From Apium graveolens (Eukaryota; Streptophyta; Magnoliopsida; Apiales; Apiaceae): 64,000 nt of DNA. This document shows positions 52,164 through 63,129 of the stretch, piece by piece. The notes beneath the pieces were generated by a model that saw only the letters and a program-made list of their open reading frames with translations, was not told the origin of the DNA and did no database searches. Each line of letters starts with the position of its first letter. The stretch's first letter is position 1. The position numbers and the translations under genes are program-made. The DNA lies in NCBI RefSeq assembly GCF_009905375.1, contig NC_133657.1, positions 4,420,239-4,484,238 of the forward strand, given 5' to 3'.

Positions 52164-55100
52164 TCTATGATGGAGCCAAGTTTGTTCCTAATAACTATAT
52201 GGCTATTCTTTCTCAGGACGTGGCTCCTTCAGAACTTCATTTCGTCCAAGACTTTCTTGCTCGAAGTGAAATATGTTATGCATTGACTCAACCCCAGGTT
52301 CTCTCAGGCAAGAAAATACTGGAGTTTTGGAGGTCAGGTGTTTATGATGATGGTGGAAAAGTTGGGTCCCCAAGTATTATCTTTATAGCAGGGGAGGATG
52401 AGCATGTGGTGACATTGTCAACTGTTCGACAAGCACTACATTTGCCAGAAGATTGTACCTTCAATTCATCAGTTGAGGTGCCAGCTCTTCAACAAATGAT
52501 GGCAAATCTGGGCTATGAAAAGTCTTTGGAAAAGCTGGGACAATTGAAGAGACCCCACATCAGGAGGGAGTGGAGCTTTTTCTTTGACTGTATTACAAAA
52601 GCTTTTGCCAACAAGTGTTCAAACTTTGATTCTATACCCATAATGATTCAGCAAATCGGGTATGCCCTTTTGAATCAAACATATTTTGATTATGCAAGTG
52701 TTGTTTTAGGGTTTATTGGTGATAGGATGAAAGAAGATAACAATATAGTCTATTTTGCTAGATTTTTTCAAGTTATTTATACTTTCTGTTGTCCTGATAG
52801 ACCACAAAACTATAGTGAGACAATTGATCCCTTTAAGCTACACAAAAGGGATTTCACAGACTTATTATCTACTGATAATAAGAAGACTATACTAAGACCC
52901 CTCCAAGTTCCTCAATCAGTCAAACAGTTCTTCGTAAATGTTGATCCTCACACATACAATACCATATATCCTGATGTAGCACCATCTCAACCTCCATCAG
53001 CACCTACAACCAATACACAATCAGCTCCATCCTCTCAACCTCATCCACAGCCAACCATCAGAACATATTTCTAACTAGCACAATCCTCACAACCACAATC
53101 ATCAGCACCTACAATCAGAACCTCATCCTCTAGGCCTAAAAGGAATATCTCTGTGCCTAGATCTCCACCAAAGAGAAAAAGGAGGATTATTCTTAATAAT
53201 GAATCAGATGAAGAGGAGCAAGTCCAGATTCATGCAACAGAACCTGTGACTGTAGAGCTAGCAACTGAAAAAGAAATTCCTCATAAGGAAATTGAAGCTG
53301 AGGGTTCTGATATTTTAAAGAGGAAACGAACTTCAAGTTCTGATGCTGCTCAAGCAACTCCTCCACCATCCAGGAGATCAAAGAAAATGAGAGCTGGAAG
53401 GCATATGGCACAACCTCACTCTGAGGATGCTCAAGAAGCTGAGGAAGGGGATCACGAATCTCTGATCTCATCGAGACCTGTTGTAATTGAAGCTTTGTCA
53501 CCTCCACCTCAAGCTAGAGATACTGTTCCAGATACAGTGATCACACCTCCTATCTCTCCTATCAAAGAAAATGTTCAAGTTAAAGATTCAGGATTAAGTC
53601 CTAAAATTGACCTTCATAGGCCGATCATTCCATCTGTCCTATTTCTGGAAGCACCACAAGGACAAGTGACAACTCCACCTATTTCTCCACTAAATGCTGA
53701 AGTTTCAACTACTCCAATTCTGGATGTGGAAACAGATGAAGTTGTACCAGAATCTCCAACAGCTACACACACACACTTGTGTTGTCATAAAATGATGATC
53801 TTTTATCAGATTCTGGAAATAGTGCTTCTGCAAGTACTCCAGCTCAAACTCTTGGAAAGGAGGCACTGATTAAAAAGTTTGTTCAACAAGATGCTCTTAT
53901 TTCATGGGAAGAAACTCATAGAGGAGTAGAATGGACCAAGAAGTGGAGTGAGTCTGATTTCATTCCAAGCTCCAAAGTTCTGTCATATCACATTGCTAAA
54001 GCTGATGAGTTGATGACAAATTCTGACTTTAAAACTCAACTTAAAGTCACAGCTCTCATTACTAAATGCCTTCAAGGTCAACACTCCATTACTCATGCCA
54101 AGGTTGATAAGCTACAGGAAAATGCTGATAAGCTGGACCTGATGATCAAGCTAGACAAGAACAGGTTTATCATACCTATTCATGAGAAAGTAGAAGCTAT
54201 TGAGAAGGTTCAAGAAAAGCAACAGGCCCAACTGACTGGGGTCCTGCAGAATCAAGCCTCTCAACAAGCTCAACTGAATGAAATCCAATCTTCAGTAGAA
54301 CTTCTTTTATCTTTACTCATACCAGATGATGCCAAAAAGGGGGAAAAGGTGGTGAAGTCCAAATGCTCTACTAGTCAAGTACTGAAGAAGAAGGATGATA
54401 AAGAAGATGACCAGGGAAACCCTAGCAAGGGCAAGGGTCAAGGTCAAGGGCAAAACAACAAAGTTTCTTCAAGGAAACTAATTTCTGATGCTAGGAAATC
54501 TTCTACACAGAAGAAGATAAGTTCTGAAGTTGTAAATGCTCAAGCTCTGATAGCAAGTTCTGATGATCAAAATCTGATATCAAGTTCTGATGTTCTGATT
54601 CAAGCTGAAAGTCAAGACTCTCAGAAGTTCTTGCAAACTCTAAAGCTCAAGGGAAGGGAGACTACAGTCTATTATAAAGATCCCAGGATTCAGACACTTG
54701 ATGAAGAAATTTCTAGAAGACTATTTCTCAAGCATAATCCTGGAATGGATTTAGAGACTCTCAAGGAGGAAGAAGCTAGATTTACAGCTGAGAAGACAAA
54801 TCTTAAGTCTAAAGCTTCTGATACAAAGAAACCTCCAAGGCCTAAGGTAAAAGGCATTGTGATCAAGAAAAGCTCTAAGGCTTCAAAGCCCAAGACAAGA
54901 TCACAAGTTAAAATTTATCCCAAGAATAAAGGGAAAGGAAAGATTGATGAACCAACAAAGCCACAGGAGATGAAGATTCCTCAAATCCTGATGAAACATC
55001 TATGCAAACTGGTTCAAGTTTTTGATGATACAGCTGTTGAAGATGAAACTGTTGAAACTCTGAAAAGAAAGAAGATAACTGAAGAATCTAGGACAACCTC

Positions 55101-56016
55101 TGACATAGCTCAAGTTGTTCAGAGTGAAGAACAACAAGCTACAGAAGATACAGCAAATCCTGATCAAGTCATCAAGACATCAACCTCTAACAAAGCTCAA
55201 GTTGATTTGAACAAATTGACAGTTACTGATAAGAGAAAACTCCTTTGGAAGCATGTTAATCCATCAGATCCTAAGAAAAGCCAATTATTATCTGATTTCA
55301 TGACTGTTGGATTGAAAGCCAGAGAAGCAAGATACAAAGCTGGATTAGGTTCTGAAGAAGGCAAAATCAAGACATGAGTTGAAGTACTTACTAGAGATCC
55401 ATTTTTATTGACTGACAAACCTCTTGAAGAAGTTACACAGAAACACCTTGATAAGGTTATATCTGTTCAAGTGGTACTGGATGCTCATGATAAAAGTAAT
55501 GTCAAAGAAAAGTTGATTCTGTTTCTTGAAGATGGAAGGACATATAGAATGTCATAATCAGATGTGCTGAACAAATCTCTGAAAGAACTTCAATTCTTTC
55601 ATTATCTTTTGGAGATAAATTCTGAGATTATTAGGAGATGGTCAAATTTCATAATGAAGACCATAAGGGATAAAGCAAGAATTTCTGGATCAAGGGTTAC
55701 AGAATTCATTCCAAATATAGTTGAAGATGATGGAAGTGAAATTCCAATGAAGAATGATTCTTCTAAACTTGAAGTTATTCTGAAAGAGAAATGTATGTGC
55801 TATAATGAAGACTCATCTCATCCAAGAGTGATCAGACTTGGTGATGGATTGGAAAGAAATCACATCTCAGCACTTAGGACTGTAATCTATCAGATAGGAA
55901 GTCAAGATGAGGAAATGAAGCAAGTTAAAGCTACATTAGCTCAAGTCCTGAGGAATGCAAAAGAGAAGCTGATATCAAACTTTGTCAAGAATCTCTTTGG
56001 ATTCAGATTGACTTAG
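52164..56016 (+). pseudogene. Extra ORF of Sire-like element B (5' truncated)
   Basis: About 1,280 codons. An N-terminal domain of about 210 residues includes FVQDFLARSEICYALTQPQV, ILEFWRSGVYDDGG, LHLPEDCTF, REWSFFFDCITKAF and VYFARFFQVIYTFCC. A similar domain in Asteraceae is often auto-annotated 'synaptobrevin, longin-like'. Then come a Pro/Ser-rich linker with basic clusters (KRKRRIILNNESDEEE), a coiled coil (about 54110-54330), a Lys-rich tract, KGRETTVYYKDPRIQTLDEE, and a C-terminal domain ending FVKNLFGFRLT. In-frame stops at 53072, 55375 and 55555 and a frameshift near 53770 (an ACACAC tract) disable it. Position between RNase H and 3' LTR matches the env-like/extra ORF of Sire elements; no signal peptide or membrane segment is evident, so env is doubtful. 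Confidence 0.75.
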
Positions 56017-56144
56017 TAAGATTGGTAAAAGCTACAAGGACTATAAGTTGTAGTTAGTTGTCTAATTAAACTCTCACTGCATTTGTACTTAAATGTTTTT
56101 GACATCATCAAATCTATTAACTTGTATATTTTTCATAAATTACA

Positions 56145-56157
56145 AGTTGGGGGAGAT
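56145..56157 (+). other. Polypurine tract of element B
   Basis: A short purine-rich run (GTTGGGGGAGAT) directly before the 3' LTR, where plus-strand DNA synthesis is primed. Confidence 0.8.
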
Positions 56158-56723
56158 TGTTAAATATATTTGAGATGTCATGTCTAATCTGTTGTGTTTA
56201 GTTTCAGAACTTAATATTAGGACTTACTGGAAATCAGAACTTACTGAAGTCAGAGCTTATATCAGAACTCAAGGCCGTCAGGATTTATATCAGGACTTAA
56301 GTGCGGATACTTCAGATAAGGAAAACAGCTGATTTACAGGAGAGGGTCTGGACTAAAACAATAGAAGATATACATGGAGAGTTAGAAGACTAGAAGACTT
56401 GTAGAAGATAATATCTGATTGATATATTTTAGGAGACAAAATTATATTCCATATCAATTAGAAGATATCTTGTAACTGTGTACTATATAAACACAGCTTA
56501 AGGTTTACACTATATGTGTTATCATTCACGAGGAAGATTATACATTGTAACCTAGCAGCTCTTAGTGATATTGTTCATCACTGAGAGAGAACAACTGTTC
56601 AATTGTAATAGAGTTTATTATATTGAATATACTTGATTACTGTTACATACTTGTGTTGATAAATTGATTTGATTGTATAAACACTATATTCAACCCCCTT
56701 CTATATTGTTGTGTGACCTAACA
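56158..56723 (+). repeat. 3' LTR of element B
   Basis: TGTTAAATATATTTGAG to GTGACCTAACA, 566 bp, with the TATATAAA box at 56484-56491. It is followed by TGGTA, the duplicate of the 5' flank. Confidence 0.92.
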
Positions 56724-58465
56724 TGGTATTCTCAAAACCTATGAGCTGGAAATGATACAGAGAAAGTCATTAAAAGCTAGTGAAGGGCATGTTGTGGATG
56801 TGTAAAGTGCCTTGATAGAAAATGATAACAAAATGACTGAAGATGAAATAGAACCCCAGACTCAAGTTATTCAAGCTGTTGAGCAGAAAAATAAGGAACC
56901 TCAAAAATAAGTCATTTTAGAGCTGAAAGAGGATGAGTTCTATACTGTTGATGAGTTGGATGAAATGGACCAATCTATGGCTTATCTAGCAAGAAAATTT
57001 TTAAACATCAGAGTCAAGAAGCCTAGATATTTTAAGGGTAAAGGCCAAACATCCTACAATAGCAACTGGAAAGGAAAGACTCAGCTAAATGCAACTGAAA
57101 AAGGTGGTACAAGTCAGGATCTGTGGACAGATCAAAGATTAGTGCTACAACTATGATGAACTTGGTCACTTTTCCACATAATGCAGGAAGCCAAAAAAGG
57201 TAAAGAAGGACAAGTCTTATTTGGAACTGGAAGCTAAGTATGAAGCACTCCTGAGAAAGCAACAGGGAAAAGCTTATATTTCTAAGGGTAAATGTTGGGA
57301 TGATACAGATGATGAAGATGGTGGTGAAGAATATGAAAACTAGGCTCTCATGGCTTTGGAGCAAGGAGAGTCATATGCATCTAAGTCTGAGGTATATATT
57401 ATAACTAACATTGATTTAAATGTTGCACAATATAAGGAAACTGTTGAGAATATGAGAGTAGAAATGTTTCATATTTATACAAGCATGGTGGTAGCTACTG
57501 AGGAAGTGAGTAGGATGTCAAAAATTAATGAAAACTTGATATTAAGAAACAGGAGCTATAACTACAGCTTGTTGGTCTTGAAGCAGCTAAATAAGAAAAT
57601 GAGTACCTCAAAAACAAGCTTAAGTGTGCTGGAGAAATAGAAGTAGTGTTAAGAGAAACAAATTGAGAAAAATGATTTGAAGCTCAAATCATTCAAAAAT
57701 GCATCTCAATTAATTGGCCAGTATCATAAGAAGAACAAATCATGTGCTAACATAGCTATTGGCTTGGACTATGAGGCTGTGGATTCTCACAAGAAAATTG
57801 ATGTTGGCAAGGGGAAGGAAAGTGTGAACCAAGATGTTCCTACGATTCTTAAAAATGTAAATGCACTCTTGTTCAAAGATTGTGAAGTAAACTTCAGTAA
57901 AGTGGAGCTTGTCATCAAACAGGAGCTTGCAGATGAAGATAAATAAAAGGAGGATGCAAAATCCACTTCAAACACTGAATGTGAGAAGAAACCTATAGTG
58001 AGTCCAACTGTCAAGATATCAACAAATGAGATCAAGAATGTTAGCATTAGAAAGGAAAAGAAGAACAAAAATGGGAAGATAGGTGTCAATAAAAGCTACA
58101 ACTATGTCTATGTTGCAGATGCTCAAAGAATGCAGTGTAAAAAAGATGGCTCAATAAATCATCTAACTCACCTTTGGAAGAAGGCTGTTAGTGAGCCAAT
58201 ATATGAAGCCTGCAAATACAATGAGGCACAAACATATGATCCATATTCTTTCTGTAACAAGTTTGATAGCATTCCATGCAACATGAAAGTTATGACCAGC
58301 TGTCATAAGTTGAGAAAATATCTTAAAGAAGTTAACTTTAGATTTGTGATTAAAGATGAAAATGCTTATCAAACTAAGAATGTTGTTCCTTTTGAATGTT
58401 CAAGTTCTACTTCTGCTAATTCTGTGAAAAAAGAAGAAAGTGCCCAACACTGCTTGAGTAGCTAA
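56724..58465 (+). pseudogene. Element A gag, 3' part
   Basis: Immediately after B the frame resumes with a gag segment like KTYELEM, completing the LYGML motif cut at 25661. Then: several stops, MAYLARKFLNIRVKKPR, a degenerate first zinc knuckle (CYNYDELGHF with a stop, about 57140-57180), a coiled-coil region (57350-57640), a segment with KLISN-type charged helices, and a degenerate second knuckle near 58130. At least six in-frame stops. Confidence 0.75.
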
Positions 58466-58489
58466 ACACACTTAAAACTCATTGTGTGC

Positions 58490-59570
58490 AGGGCAAAAAG
58501 AATAAAATCATATGGATCATTGACAATGGATGTTCCAGGCATATGACAGGTGATAAAGCACTGCTATCATAGTTTGAAGAGATGGATGGCCCTTTGGTGA
58601 CCTTTGGAGACAACAACAAAGGATTCACAATGGGATATGGCAAGTTGATTTTAGGAAATATTGTCGTTGAATTGCAGGTTTTGAAGTGAATCTTCTTAGT
58701 GTAAGTCAATTTACTGACAAAGGTTTCAAGGTCATTTTTGATAAAGATGATTGCTCAATCACAAGTAAGAAAACTGGTAAAGTTGCTCTGAAAGGAGTAA
58801 GGAAGTAAAGCTTGTTTGTTGCAGATTAAAATTCATCAAACAATGATAGAATATGTTGCTTTTATACCAAGGCATCTAGTGAATAAAGCAAACTTTGGCA
58901 TAAGAAACTCTCTCACTTGAACTACAAAGCAATCAATACTCTGGTAAAATGGGAATTAGTGAGAGACATATCAGCTCTGGAATTTGTTCAAGGTGAAGTT
59001 TTTGAGACTTATCGAAAAGGCAAAATGAAGAGGTCTAGTCACAAAAGTAAAGTTGTGAACTTCATTAGTGCTCCACTACAACATAACATAGATTTTGGAC
59101 CTGTAAATGTCATGTCTATATCTAGAAAGAATTATGCTTTGGTGATGTGGATGATTACTCAAGATACACTTTGGTGGAATTTATGCATTCAAAAGATGAA
59201 ACTTCACACATCATCATTGAACACACAAAAAAATTAAGAAGCAGGCTGAAGATCAAAATTCTGTTAGAAGATTGAGGAGTGACAATGGCACATAATTCAG
59301 GAATACAGACCTAAGTGAATTTTACAAAGACAAAGGCATTGTTCAAGAGTTCTCAGCTGCAAAAACACCTAAACAGAATGGTGTGGTTGAAAGAAAAAAT
59401 AGAACTTTAGTTGAAGCTCCAAGAACAATGCTACAAGATGCCAACCTGCCAACTAGTTTTTGGGAAGAAACTTTTAACACAGCATGTTACACTCAGAATA
59501 GATATTTACTAAAGAAAAACATTGGCAAGTCACCGTACTCAATTTTTTCAAAAAAAAAGTCTACTGTTAA
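58490..59570 (+). pseudogene. Element A protease-integrase, cut by element C
   Basis: Protease motif WIIDNGCSRHMTGDKALL (usual DSGCS mutated to DNGCS), GAG-pre-integrase LWHKKLSHLNYKA, then integrase with LRSDNGT followed by a TAA in place of the usual Glu/Lys codon, NGVVERKNRTLVEA, and FWEETFNTACYTQN. Frameshifts lie near 58670, 59140 and 59240. The frame ends in the LTR of C at 59571. Confidence 0.8.
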
Positions 59571-60646
59571 TGTTAGGAATATATGTGTATTAATTTGATG
59601 ATAAGTTAAACAAAACACTTAAGTAGAAATCTAGTGTTTTTAGCCTCAACGGATAAGACCACTTTGGCTATCCGTTGATGGAGTAGCTTTACTTAGAAAT
59701 AAGTTTAGTATTATAGCATATTTCAGTCTTTGTAAATGAGTTATAATTCTCAGAAGTTGTAGGAAATTATAAGTCATGTTGACTACTAGTGGATATGCAA
59801 ATAGGAGGGATAATTGTAAATATTTCATGCCTTGTAATTTTGTATAAATGAAGTAGTATCAACTGGTAAATTAAAGACCTTCAACGGATGAGAAGCAAAG
59901 CCTCAACGGATGTCTCTAAAGCTTCAACGGATAACATCCATCAATGGATGAGTGCATCAACGGATAAAGCTTCAACTACTAAAGCATCAACGGATAAAGC
60001 CACCAACGGATGAAAGCTTCAATGGATGCTCAGTTCCATAGCAGTTGATAGTGATAATTCATAAGTTGACAGAGGCACATGGGTTGACAGAGACAATTGG
60101 AATGTGGTAGCCTCTTGGAGGAATCAAGAAAAAGCAGCATTTCCATTCTGGTGCAAACAAGGAAGTATTCAAAGATTCACAGATTATCTTAGATTACATT
60201 GGACAGAGAAATGAAGAAGAAACATGTGAAGAACTATTTTATAATTGTATTTTATCTTTTTCTTCACTTGAAATACTTGGTGATATATAAACCAAGTTGC
60301 AGTTAGTAATTAGGTGTGAATTTTCACGAGCTGTTTAGAAAAATTCAGAGAGAAAATCATCTAGTTTGTACAAGGAAGCAGCTGTGAACAATTCTTTGTA
60401 TCACAGATTTTCTGAAATACACATCTCTGGTGGAACAACAAATCCACCAGAAAAGTTTTTAAAGCCTCTGTGTTCTTTACATTTGTGTTTCGAATATACA
60501 TCTATCTGTACTTGCATAAAGCAATTCACACACATTTGTTCATAATACACTTAGCTCTTAAAACTGCTCAAAACTTGAAAAAGTTTTGAGATTTACATTC
60601 AACCCCCCCTTCTGTAAATCTCATTGTTAGTTCCTTGGGAAAATAA
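59571..60646 (+). repeat. 5' LTR of element C
   Basis: Starts TGTTAGGAATATATGTG; the end is near GGGAAAATAA before the primer site, with a mutated terminal dinucleotide, so the right edge is approximate. A minisatellite of CAACGGAT units lies at 59645-60030. A TATA-like GATATATAAACC sits near 60280. Confidence 0.75.
59645..60030 (+). repeat. CAACGGAT repeat cluster in LTR of C
   Basis: About ten copies of TCAACGGATRA, or near versions such as TCAATGGATGA, occur, densest at 59880-60030. The first pair (59647 and 59670) is inverted (CAACGGAT ... ATCCGTTG) and could form a stem. Similar palindromic arrays are known from Sirevirus LTRs. Confidence 0.8.
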
Positions 60647-60647
60647 T

Positions 60648-60659
60648 TGGTATCAGAGT
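60648..60659 (+). other. Primer-binding site of element C (one mismatch)
   Basis: TGGTATCAGAGT: the last C of the tRNA-iMet consensus is T. Confidence 0.8.
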
Positions 60660-60705
60660 AAGCTCTTGATATACAAAGAGTTTAAAGATCTGCTCTACTA
60701 ACATC

Positions 60706-63101
60706 ATGAGTAAGAAGGATATTGGAGTGAAGATTCCAATCCTGGAAAGAGATAATTATCATCACTGGAAAGTGAAGATGCATCTACATCTTCTCTCTCA
60801 AGATGAAAGCTACATAAACTGCATTGAGAATGGTCCTCACATCCCTCATAAAGTAGCCACAGCTGCTATTGCCACAGTTGCTGTTGGACAGTCTATTCCC
60901 AAGCCAAGAGCAGAATGGACTCCTGAAGATATTGAAGAGGTTCACAAGGACAAGAAGGCCATGAACATTCTGTTTAATGGCCTAGACAAAGATATGTTTG
61001 ATAATGTCATTAACGGCCTCTCTGCTAAGGAAATTTGGGATACTGTACAACTTATCTGTGAAGGTACTGAGCAAGTTAGAGAAAACAAAATGTAGCTTCT
61101 CATTCAACAATATGAATATTTTCATTCTGAAGAAGGAGAATCATTGAATGATACTTTCAATAGATTTCAGAAACTGTTGAATGGATTGAAGCTGTATGGA
61201 AGAGTGTACCAAGTCACGGATTCCAACTTAAAATTTCTAAGGTCTCTACCAAAGGAATGGAAGCCCATGACTGTTTCACTAAATAATTCTCAAGATTATA
61301 AGGACTTCACACTTGAAAGATTATATGGAATTTTGAAGACCTATGAACTTGAGATGGAGCAAGATGAGCTGTTAGAGAAGGGAAAGAGAAAAGGTGGATC
61401 AGTTGTACTTGTAGCTGAAAATGAGAGAATTGAAGCCAGTAATGAAGAAAAGACAATGCCAAGTCTCAAAATTGGCACAAGCAAATCAGAATCAAGCAAG
61501 GGAAAGGAGCAAGCAGCTGAGGTTGAAGATAATTCCAGTCAAGATGACTCTGATGATGTTGATGAACATCTGGCCTTTCTGTCCAGAAGATTTGCAAAGA
61601 TGAAATTCAAGAAAAACACTAGAGCCACTAAGCCAAACAAGAACATGGTGGACAAGTCTAAGTTCAAGTGTTATAACTGTGGCACAAGTGGACACTTTGC
61701 AAGTGAGTGCAGGAGCCAACTTGAAAAGAAGAAATTTGAGCAACTGGATTACAAAAAGAAATATTTTGAATTGCTCAAACAAAAAGAAAGGGCTTTTCTG
61801 ACTCAAGAAAATGACGGGGCAGCTGATGGAGCCAATGAAGATGATGATATGGAATATGTCAACTTAGCCCTGATGGCTAATTCTGATGAGAATGAAACTA
61901 GTTCATCAAGCAACCAGGTAATCACTACTGACCTCTCTCAGCTTTCTAAAGATGAATGCAATGAAGCTATAAATGATATGTCTACTGAATTGTATCATTT
62001 ACATGTTTTCCTTAAATCACTTACTAAAGAGAACATGAGAATTAAAGAGAATAATCTGTTTTTAAGTGATAGGAATGCTATGTTAGAGGGTAAGGTAATT
62101 GAGCTTGAAAATATTAAAATCAAATGATTATCTATTGAGAGTGAACTAGAAGAGTCTGTTAAGAAAGTAGAAATTCTTTCTAAACAACTAGAACGTGGGA
62201 AAGAGGTAATCAAGGCCTGGAAAACATCTAGGGATGTTAGTGCTCAATTTGCCAAAGTTCAAGGAATTGAATCTTTCTGTGAGAATGCCTGGAAGAAAAA
62301 CAAAAAGGAAATGAAATTGATTGATGGACTGTCAACGGATGTGGAATCAACGGATGATGAAAGTCATCCGTTGAAGGAAGAAAAGGAGCATCCGTTGAAG
62401 GCTGATCAGTTGAAACAGGCAAATGATCCTAAAAAGGATAATTTGAAAAATCTCAATAAGAAGTTGGTTCAACTTCCAAGAACTTTGTCAAAGAAGAAGC
62501 TAGCACATCCAAAGATGCTAGTAAGGTGAATATAGGACACATGACTTTAGATCAGTTGAAGAATAGGCTCAAGTTGGTTGAGAATAAAAAGGAAACTAAA
62601 AGAAAATCTAATAGAAATGGGAAGGTAGGGATTAACAAACACAACAACTACACACCTGATAAGTATGCTCCTAGAAAAAGTTGTGTGCATTGTAGTAGTG
62701 TTAATCATCTATCTGTTAACTGCAAATCTGTAAAGAATGCTCCCATGCCTTTATCTTCTTCCATGCCTAACATGTTTATGTCACCACTGCATGTTATGCC
62801 TGTTATGTCTCAACAGAATCCTCATGCACATTTTGCAAATATGCCATATATTAATAATCCTTATTTTGCTGCATTTTGTATGCCTCAAATGCCATACAAC
62901 ATGCCTATGTGGAATAACATGTTTGCACAATCTATGCCTTATCAAATTCAACCAAATATGCTAAATGATTCTATGACTAACCCTACACTTCAACCAACTA
63001 CATCTGAGACCAAGGCTGACTCAAAGTTACCTAAGTCAAAAGGTGCAGGAAGTGTGAAGTCTAGGAAAAAGACTAACAAGGCTGGACCCAAGGAAACTTA
63101 G
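60706..63101 (+). pseudogene. Element C gag with two zinc knuckles and Met-rich tail
   Basis: ATG 60706 follows the primer site by about 45 bp. Features: IPILERDNYHHWKVKMHLHL, AKEIWDTVQLICEGTEQV, an in-frame TAG at 61093 that would normally be Gln, then LYGILKTYELEMEQDELLEK. Zinc knuckle 1 is CYNCGTSGHFASEC (about 61670). A long coiled coil follows (61740-62300), with a TGA at 62125. After a frameshift near 62500 come the CVHCSSVNHLSVNC knuckle (about 62680), a Met/Pro/Asn-rich tail (62740-62960) and a TAG/TAA-rich end. The order matches B's and A's gag. Confidence 0.85.
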
Positions 63102-63129
63102 GTACCAAAATCAACTTGATTTGATTTTG

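Larger units (their letters stand above)
25662..56723 (+). mobile_element. Sire-like copia element B, 31-kb nested unit
   Basis: LTRs at 25662-26227 and 56158-56723 are both 566 bp and differ at about 23 positions by my count (about 96% identical). The 5-bp flanks TGGTA (25657-25661) and TGGTA (56724-56728) match exactly, proving one insertion event into element A's gag. Inside are the primer site, gag, protease, integrase, RT, most of RNase H, foreign DNA (D and E, 31794-52163), an extra ORF (52164-56016), a polypurine tract and the 3' LTR. B's own part is about 10.7 kb. An extra ORF between RNase H and 3' LTR is typical of Sire-lineage copia elements. Confidence 0.9.

Noticed and set aside
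52164..56016. Calling the extra ORF an envelope gene
   Set aside because: No signal peptide, transmembrane segment or fusion-like peptide is visible; the composition is that of a soluble, partly disordered, coiled-coil protein.
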